A stretch of 64,000 bases of DNA from Scatomorpha sp964367935. Its GTDB lineage: Bacteria > Bacillota > Clostridia > Oscillospirales > Oscillospiraceae. The notes under the pieces were generated by a model. That model had not been told where the DNA came from. It saw only the letters and a list, made by a program, of their open reading frames with translations, and did not search any database. Of this stretch, positions 59,702 to 64,000 are shown one piece after another (the first letter of the stretch is position 1; each line of letters opens with the position of its first letter). Made by a program: the position numbers and the translations under genes. The DNA lies in contig CAYIYZ010000001.1 in the NCBI GenBank assembly GCA_964367935.1, forward strand, positions 248,001 through 312,000. Direction: 5' to 3'.

Positions 59702-60933
59702 CAGTCACCACCGCCTCTCCCGTATTTCTTTCTGTACGCACTCGGTGACAGCTCGTTTCGAGTCTGGAACACCCTCATGAATGTGCGTACGGAGTTAAAA
59801 CCCGCTGCCACAGACACATCTACCACAGGCAGATCCGTTACTATAAGTAATGCTTCGGAATATCTTATGCGAAACATGTCCAAATAATCCTTGTAGGTCA
59901 TGCCCATTTTCTCCGATAACAGCTTCCTTATTGCGCTCTCGGACAGGTACAAGGCCTTTTCCATACTCTTTATACTAATGGGCTCGGAAAAGTTCTTGTA
60001 AATGTAATCTATTATTGATAAGTACGCCTCACTCGTTATCATGTGACGCTGTACATGCTCGCCCTTACTTGTTATCTTCTCCCTGTACTCCTGAGGCGTC
60101 AGCCCCGTGAGTTTTTTGAATGTGCGGAAAAAGACTATCTCCGACTTAAAGCCCGAATGTGAGGCTATAAAGTTAAATGGTAGGCTCTCGAATAGTATTG
60201 AAGTCATTGCCACATGCACACGTGACCTGTTGAGTAGCTGACTGAAGTTCATGCCCACCGACAGTTTCAGCTCATGGTTGAGCTCATCTACAGTGACGCC
60301 GAAATAATTTGCGACCGTACGAGCTTCCAAATCACTCGTGCACATGTTCGCCACGAATATACAAGCAGACCAACCTAAAGGCATGTCCTTTTGCAGGTCG
60401 CTCTCAGTTTTTTTCAAGGTGGAACAGAACATACTGTCCATCTCGCCGAGCAAGGCGGCTTTGATCAAAGCACTACCTGCATCGGTGTCCTCGGATAAGC
60501 TTTCAATCTCGTCCAAGATTTCCAAAAGGTCTGCCTGAGCGCTCTCGGACAACTCAAGTATAGGTAAAGCCTGCACGCAAAGCTGTGAGTTTGTTATTTC
60601 ACGTCCGTTATACGCCAAATAGCTCGAAAGTTGGTAGTCGTACGCACATATACCAAGCTCTAACTCCGAGCCTAATTCCGGCTCTATAGTAAACACGTGA
60701 TAGTGCTGTAACCAGCAGAAAGTGCCTTGTGCCAAAGAGAAGGTGACGCCGTTTATCGTTATTTTACCCATGCCACCATAGACATAGAGAAACAGAGAGT
60801 CGTCCTCTCGCACCGGAAACATCGTATGACTCAAGTGGACTCTCTGTAGTTTTAAGTACTTATCAGGGCCTGTATACACGCCCGACTTAGGCTTGGCGCA
60901 CAAGGTCCTTGCTTGGAAAATACGACTGCTCAT
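59701..60933 (-). CDS. AraC-family regulator with two complete DNA-binding domains
   Basis: A 410-residue transcription factor. Residues about 30-115 form a cupin-like sensor barrel (LYVYGGMGKITINGVTFSL, QHYHVFTIEPELG). It then has two AraC helix-turn-helix domains. The first spans about 195-290 (VANYFGVTVDELNHELK, IASHSGFKSEIVFFRTFKKLTG, LTPQEYREKI). The second spans about 305-405 (ISIKSMEKALYLSESAIRKLLSEKMGMTYKDYL, VSVAAGFNSVRTFMRVFQTRNEL, SPSAYRKKYG). Usual AraC proteins have one. ATG at 60933 has GGGGTGG 6 nt upstream; ATG at 60951 has none. It sits at the head of the sensor-ligase-transferase-transporter series, so it is the likely regulator. Confidence 0.85.
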   Translation of the reverse strand: MSSRIFQARTLCAKPKSGVYTGPDKYLKLQRVHLSHTMFPVREDDSLFLYVYGGMGKITINGVTFSLAQGTFCWLQHYHVFTIEPELGSELELGICAYDYQLSSYLAYNGREITNSQLCVQALPILELSESAQADLLEILDEIESLSEDTDAGSALIKAALLGEMDSMFCSTLKKTESDLQKDMPLGWSACIFVANMCTSDLEARTVANYFGVTVDELNHELKLSVGMNFSQLLNRSRVHVAMTSILFESLPFNFIASHSGFKSEIVFFRTFKKLTGLTPQEYREKITSKGEHVQRHMITSEAYLSIIDYIYKNFSEPISIKSMEKALYLSESAIRKLLSEKMGMTYKDYLDMFRIRYSEALLIVTDLPVVDVSVAAGFNSVRTFMRVFQTRNELSPSAYRKKYGRGGGD

Positions 60934-60959
60934 CGGCGGCCACCCCAACATTTCTATAA

Positions 60960-61005
60960 TTGATACTTGTAGTCAAAAAAATGTCAATCCTCACATAGTG
61001 TGTGA
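60960..61005 (-). promoter_or_regulatory. Promoter of the AraC-type gene with TCACA-N5-TGTGA palindrome
   Basis: On the minus strand TTGACA (complement of 60982-60987), 16-nt spacer, TATCAA (complement of 60960-60965). Just upstream lies TCACA-TAGTG-TGTGA at 60991-61005, a possible activator site. Confidence 0.5.
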
Positions 61006-61130
61006 ACTCAATTTAACATTTCAATAACAAGCATAGTGTCAGTATATACAAAACCCTCAAACATTTCAAGTCAAAAAATTATGATTTATTAACATTATAT
61101 AGGAATTTGCTGAGTATTTATTTATAATTC

Positions 61131-61172
61131 ACAAAAAGGACATATGTGAAAAATATCTTCACATATGTCCTT
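61131..61172 (-). terminator. Terminator after glnN
   Basis: AAGGACATATGTGAA pairs with TTCACATATGTCCTT around a 7-nt loop; on the minus strand a T5 run follows. It lies about 30 nt past the glnN stop. Confidence 0.85.
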
Positions 61173-61202
61173 AACACAAATTTAATATTATAGTGCTTTT
61201 GG

Positions 61203-63293
61203 CTACTTCACGCCGAACAGGAGTTCGCCGTAGCCGGGGAAGGGCCAGACGGAACTTTCCGTTATACTTTCCATATCGTCACAAGCGGCACGCAGTGCGC
61301 CCATGACAGGCAGAACCTTATCACGCAGGAACTTACACTTGGTTTCCAAGTCGGCGAGATGTTCTATATCCGACATCAATTTGTCCAAAGTTTTTGTAAG
61401 TCCGTAAGCTGCGTCTGAGAGCAGAGCAAGATTCTCGGCAGTCTCCGCCTCGAAAGCACGTGGAGCCTGAGGAAGGATATCCTTTAAGGCTGCTGCCGTT
61501 GAAAGCAGCTTTGCAACATAAGTACTCACGGCTGGGAACACCTCACGCCTTGCCATGTTCAGCATCGTTGAAGCTTCTATGCATATGAGCTTGCAGTATT
61601 CCTCTCGAGCAATTTCCAAACGTGAGTGTAACTCCGTGCCCGAAAATACACCGTGACGGGTAAAGAGCTCCACATTCTTCTCAGAGACCAAGTGGTGCAG
61701 GCAATCCGGCGTGCCGGATAGATTTAGGAGACCACGCTCCTCTGCTTCTTTCGTCCAATCTGCCGAGTAGCCGTTACCGTTAAATATTATGCGCTTGTGC
61801 TCCGATATTGTGCGCTTTATGAGTTGTTGCAGACTTTTTTCAAAGTCCTCAGCGTTTTCGAGCTCGTCGGCAAACTTGCGCAAAGACTCCGCAACACTCG
61901 TGTTTATAAAAGTGTTAGCGTCCGAGACGGAAGCGGCGGAGCCGGGCATACGAAATTCAAACTTATTGCCTGTGAAAGCGAAAGGAGAGGTACGGTTCCT
62001 ATCCGTAGTGTCCTTGGGGAAGGGCGGCAAAGCGTGCACGCCTACTTTAAACATCTCTTTTTCCTTCACGCTCATGGGGCTGTCGGATACTATAGCTTCC
62101 AAAATATCTTCGAGCTCTGTGCCTATGAAGAGTGAAACTATGGCGGGCGGTGCTTCCGCCGCGCCTAATCTATGGTCGTTGCCGGCGCTCGCTATAGAGA
62201 TGCGCAACAGGTCCTGATACTCGTCTGCTGCCTTGAGTACGGCGCAGAGGAAAAGGAGAAATTGTGCGTTCTCGCCCGGCGTATCGCCCGGTTCAAGCAA
62301 ATTAACGCCCTTATCCGTGGCGAGTGACCAGTTGTTGTGTTTGCCACTGCCGTTAACGCCCAAGAAAGGTTTCTCGTGCAAGAGACACACGAGGTCTAAG
62401 CGCTTAGCCGTCTTTTGCATTATCTCCATGACGAGCTGGTTATGGTCTGCCGCTATGTTTGCCGTGTCGTATATGCAAGCGAGCTCGTGCTGAGCGGGCG
62501 CAACTTCGTTGTGCTCCGTCTTAGCCATAACGCCCAACTTCCAAAGCTCCACGTCCAGCTCGCGCATATATGCTGCTACACGTGGCTTTAAAGTGCCGAA
62601 ATAGTGGTCGTCCATCTCCTGAGTCTTCGGCGGCTTCATGCCGAAGAGGGTGCGACCTGTGTAAATGAGATCCTCGCGCTTGTCGTACATCGCACGCTCT
62701 ACGAGGAAGTACTCCTGCTCTGCGCCTACCATGGGCTTAACCGTCTCTGCCTCTGTGCCAAATAGTTTGAGCACACGCTTTGCCTGCTTATTTATAGCTT
62801 GCATGGAGCGCAGTAGCGGTGTCTTTTTATCAAGAGCCTCTCCGCCGTAGGAGCAGAACGCCGTCGGTATGTATAGGACATCGTCCTTGACAAAGGCGAA
62901 GGAGGTCGGGTCCCAAGCCGTATAGCCACGAGCTTCAAATGTAGCTCTCAGACCGCCTGAGGGGAAGCTGGAGGCGTCCGGCTCGCCGTGTATGAGCTCT
63001 TTGCCCGAAAATTCCATTATCACGCCGCCCTTGCCGTTCGGGGTGATGAAACTATCGTGTTTCTCCGCTGTTACGCCTGTTAGCGGCTGGAACCAGTGTG
63101 TATAGTGCGTTGCACCTTTCTCCACTGCCCAGTCACGCATAGCTGCCGCCACACTCTGTGCAAGCTCCGGCTTTAGTCTATTGCCTGTCTTAGCCGTGCT
63201 CATGAGCGCCTCATAGACCTCCGATGGCAATCGTTTTTTCATCTCACTGTCTGAAAATACCATGGTACCGAATAGTTCCGTCACTCTTGTCAT
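61203..63293 (-). CDS. glnN: Glutamine synthetase type III
   Basis: Makes glutamine from glutamate, ammonia and ATP. The 696-residue length and order identify the GSIII form of Bacteroidetes, cyanobacteria and many Clostridia. Seen are VTELFGTMVFSD at the start, HYTHWFQPLTG, KHDSFITPNG, GVIMEFSGKELIHGEPDASSFPSGGLRATFEARG and the catalytic block VGAEQEYFLVER. KTEHNEVAPAQHELACIY, HEKPFLGVNGSGKHNNWSLA, RLGAAEAPPAIVS and NRTSPFAFTGNKFEFRMPGSA follow. ATG at 63293 has AAAGGGG upstream. It has its own consensus promoter. The bai-like cluster lies downstream after a terminator, so there is no obvious operon link. Confidence 0.96.
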   Translation of the reverse strand: MTRVTELFGTMVFSDSEMKKRLPSEVYEALMSTAKTGNRLKPELAQSVAAAMRDWAVEKGATHYTHWFQPLTGVTAEKHDSFITPNGKGGVIMEFSGKELIHGEPDASSFPSGGLRATFEARGYTAWDPTSFAFVKDDVLYIPTAFCSYGGEALDKKTPLLRSMQAINKQAKRVLKLFGTEAETVKPMVGAEQEYFLVERAMYDKREDLIYTGRTLFGMKPPKTQEMDDHYFGTLKPRVAAYMRELDVELWKLGVMAKTEHNEVAPAQHELACIYDTANIAADHNQLVMEIMQKTAKRLDLVCLLHEKPFLGVNGSGKHNNWSLATDKGVNLLEPGDTPGENAQFLLFLCAVLKAADEYQDLLRISIASAGNDHRLGAAEAPPAIVSLFIGTELEDILEAIVSDSPMSVKEKEMFKVGVHALPPFPKDTTDRNRTSPFAFTGNKFEFRMPGSAASVSDANTFINTSVAESLRKFADELENAEDFEKSLQQLIKRTISEHKRIIFNGNGYSADWTKEAEERGLLNLSGTPDCLHHLVSEKNVELFTRHGVFSGTELHSRLEIAREEYCKLICIEASTMLNMARREVFPAVSTYVAKLLSTAAALKDILPQAPRAFEAETAENLALLSDAAYGLTKTLDKLMSDIEHLADLETKCKFLRDKVLPVMGALRAACDDMESITESSVWPFPGYGELLFGVK

Positions 63294-63326
63294 CAATAAT
63301 AACCCCTTTTATAAATCATAACTGTG

Positions 63327-63355
63327 ATGGTAAACCCTCTGCTTGAAATTGTCAA
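63327..63355 (-). promoter_or_regulatory. Promoter of glnN
   Basis: On the minus strand TTGACA (complement of 63350-63355), 17-nt spacer, TACCAT (complement of 63327-63332). The -35 abuts the GTAGGGG-family repeat at 63355-63384. Confidence 0.7.
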
Positions 63356-63384
63356 GTAGGGGACGATGCCCACGTCGTCCCCTG
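63355..63384. repeat. GTAGGGG-family palindromic repeat before glnN
   Basis: AGTAGGGGACGATG, a short loop, then CGTCGTCCCCT; close to the copy at 20014-20052. Confidence 0.8.
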
Positions 63385-63398
63385 TGTCGTTTCGCAGC

Positions 63399-63920
63399 TT
63401 AGGTTAGCCGTACGAGAGCGCCTTCGTTGCACTTTTTCGCAAGCTCCACATAACTGTTGTTAGCGCCACGCCAATATTGCCTGTCACGCTCCTCGGTGTC
63501 ACGCAGATATTTAGCCGGAACACCGCCGACAACCACGTTCTCGGCTATCTCCTGTCCGCTACGCACCAAAGCGCCCTCAGCTACTATACTGCCCTCGCCT
63601 ATGACCGAGCCGCCACTCAATATAGCGCCCATGCCAATGCCGCAGTTATTGCCTATACTCCGTCCGTGCAAAATAGCGCTGTGCCCGACGGACACCCTCT
63701 CGCCTATTACCATGCCCTTTTTATCGACATGCACCACTACAGCGTCCTGCAAATTCGTATACGCTCCCACCACCACGGGCGAAACGTCCGCTCGTATTAC
63801 GCAATTTGCGCCTATGTAACAGCAGGCGCCTATGCGCACATCGCCTATTAGCGTGGCACTTTCGCTTACAAATGCCGTCTCATGTATTACAGGGCTCTTG
63901 CCCTCGTATGAATATACCAT
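63399..63920 (-). CDS. Gamma-carbonic-anhydrase-like hexapeptide-repeat protein
   Basis: A 173-residue left-handed beta-helix protein of the gamma carbonic anhydrase family. Hexapeptide turns are clear (ATLIGDVRIGACCYIGANCVIRAD). Three metal-ligand histidines sit in their expected contexts: VVVHVD, SVGHSAILHG. The C-terminal helix starts near AKYLRDTEERDRQYW. Members either hydrate CO2 or act as acyltransferase-like scaffolds, so activity is not certain. The ATG at 63920 has AAGGGG upstream; the preceding TTG is less likely. Its upstream DNA is again a repeat module. Confidence 0.88.
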   Translation of the reverse strand: MVYSYEGKSPVIHETAFVSESATLIGDVRIGACCYIGANCVIRADVSPVVVGAYTNLQDAVVVHVDKKGMVIGERVSVGHSAILHGRSIGNNCGIGMGAILSGGSVIGEGSIVAEGALVRSGQEIAENVVVGGVPAKYLRDTEERDRQYWRGANNSYVELAKKCNEGALVRLT

Positions 63921-63934
63921 CAAATATGCCCCTT

Positions 63935-64000
63935 GTTATTTTGTTATTGTTTAGTCGGGGCTCTGCCCCGAACCCCCGAGTATTCCGTGCGTTGCGACGC
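63935..64000. repeat. TTTGTTATT/GGGGCTCTGCCCC repeat module at the window end
   Basis: TTGTTATTTTGTTATTGTTT, then AGTCGGGGCTCTGCCCCGAA and CCCCCGAGT. Matches the module in 4900-5500 and 8449-8790 and continues past the window edge. Confidence 0.75.

Overview
The window looks like the replication-origin region of an endospore-forming Firmicute of the class Clostridia, most like the Oscillospirales or Ruminococcaceae type. The evidence is sigma-G (TTG start), a YlmC/YmxH protein, SpoIIR behind a sigma-F-like promoter, the order dnaA-dnaN-yaaA-recF-remB-gyrB-gyrA, an alpha2-type glycyl-tRNA synthetase, type III glutamine synthetase, an NfnAB-like bifurcating transhydrogenase and an S-layer (SLH) protein. 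Base composition is mid-range and most genes use ATA freely for isoleucine. No rRNA, tRNA or CRISPR array was seen.

Layout. 1-1.4 kb: tail of an amino-acid ABC ATPase, then sigG and ylmC on +. 1.5-10.7 kb (-): rimM, trmD (fused to a GNAT domain), coaW and rsmA, then gyrB, gyrA and rnhA, the two blocks separated by modular intergenic repeats. 10.8-18.6 kb (-): remB, recF, yaaA, dnaN, a probable oriC with a DnaA-trio-like tract, dnaA, nadE and glyS. 18.8-40.6 kb (+): M29 aminopeptidase, LRR protein, hpf, spoIIR, a sugar nucleotidyltransferase, a phage-tail-like orphan, nfnAB, prfA, a TsaC-CoaE fusion, M18 aminopeptidase, a 1487-residue SLH protein, an aminotransferase, a DUF362 ferredoxin protein, a stalk-domain protein and a DUF2325 protein. 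40.6-46.3 kb (-): ruvX, two lipoproteins and a calcium P-type ATPase. 46.6-54.1 kb (+): a solute-binding lipoprotein, two sugar-type permeases, an HlyD-like adaptor and a MacB-core-like protein, with no ATPase. 54.4-63.9 kb (-): MFS transporter, CaiB/BaiF-type CoA-transferase, BaiB-like acyl-CoA ligase, a stand-alone sensor domain, a double-HTH AraC regulator, glnN and a gamma-carbonic-anhydrase-like protein.

Genes run leftward from the origin to about 1.5 kb and rightward from 18.8 kb to 40.6 kb, so the gene strand flips near the origin, as expected for a bidirectional origin. The blocks at 40.6-46.3 and 54.4-63.9 kb break this pattern and look like accessory content.

The most interesting stretch is 54.4-61.0 kb. 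Its ligase, CoA-transferase and transporter each resemble the BaiB, BaiF and BaiG proteins of the bile-acid 7-dehydroxylation operon. None of the oxidoreductase or dehydratase genes of that operon is present in the window. The cluster sits under an AraC protein with two complete DNA-binding domains plus an HTH-less sensor paralogue. Other unusual items are a NadE whose glutaminase domain has lost its nucleophile, the TrmD-GNAT and TsaC-CoaE fusions, a nucleotidyltransferase carrying only the last domain of a phosphomannomutase, and several dispersed intergenic repeat families. All identifications come from reading the sequence and recalled family features; no database search was run.
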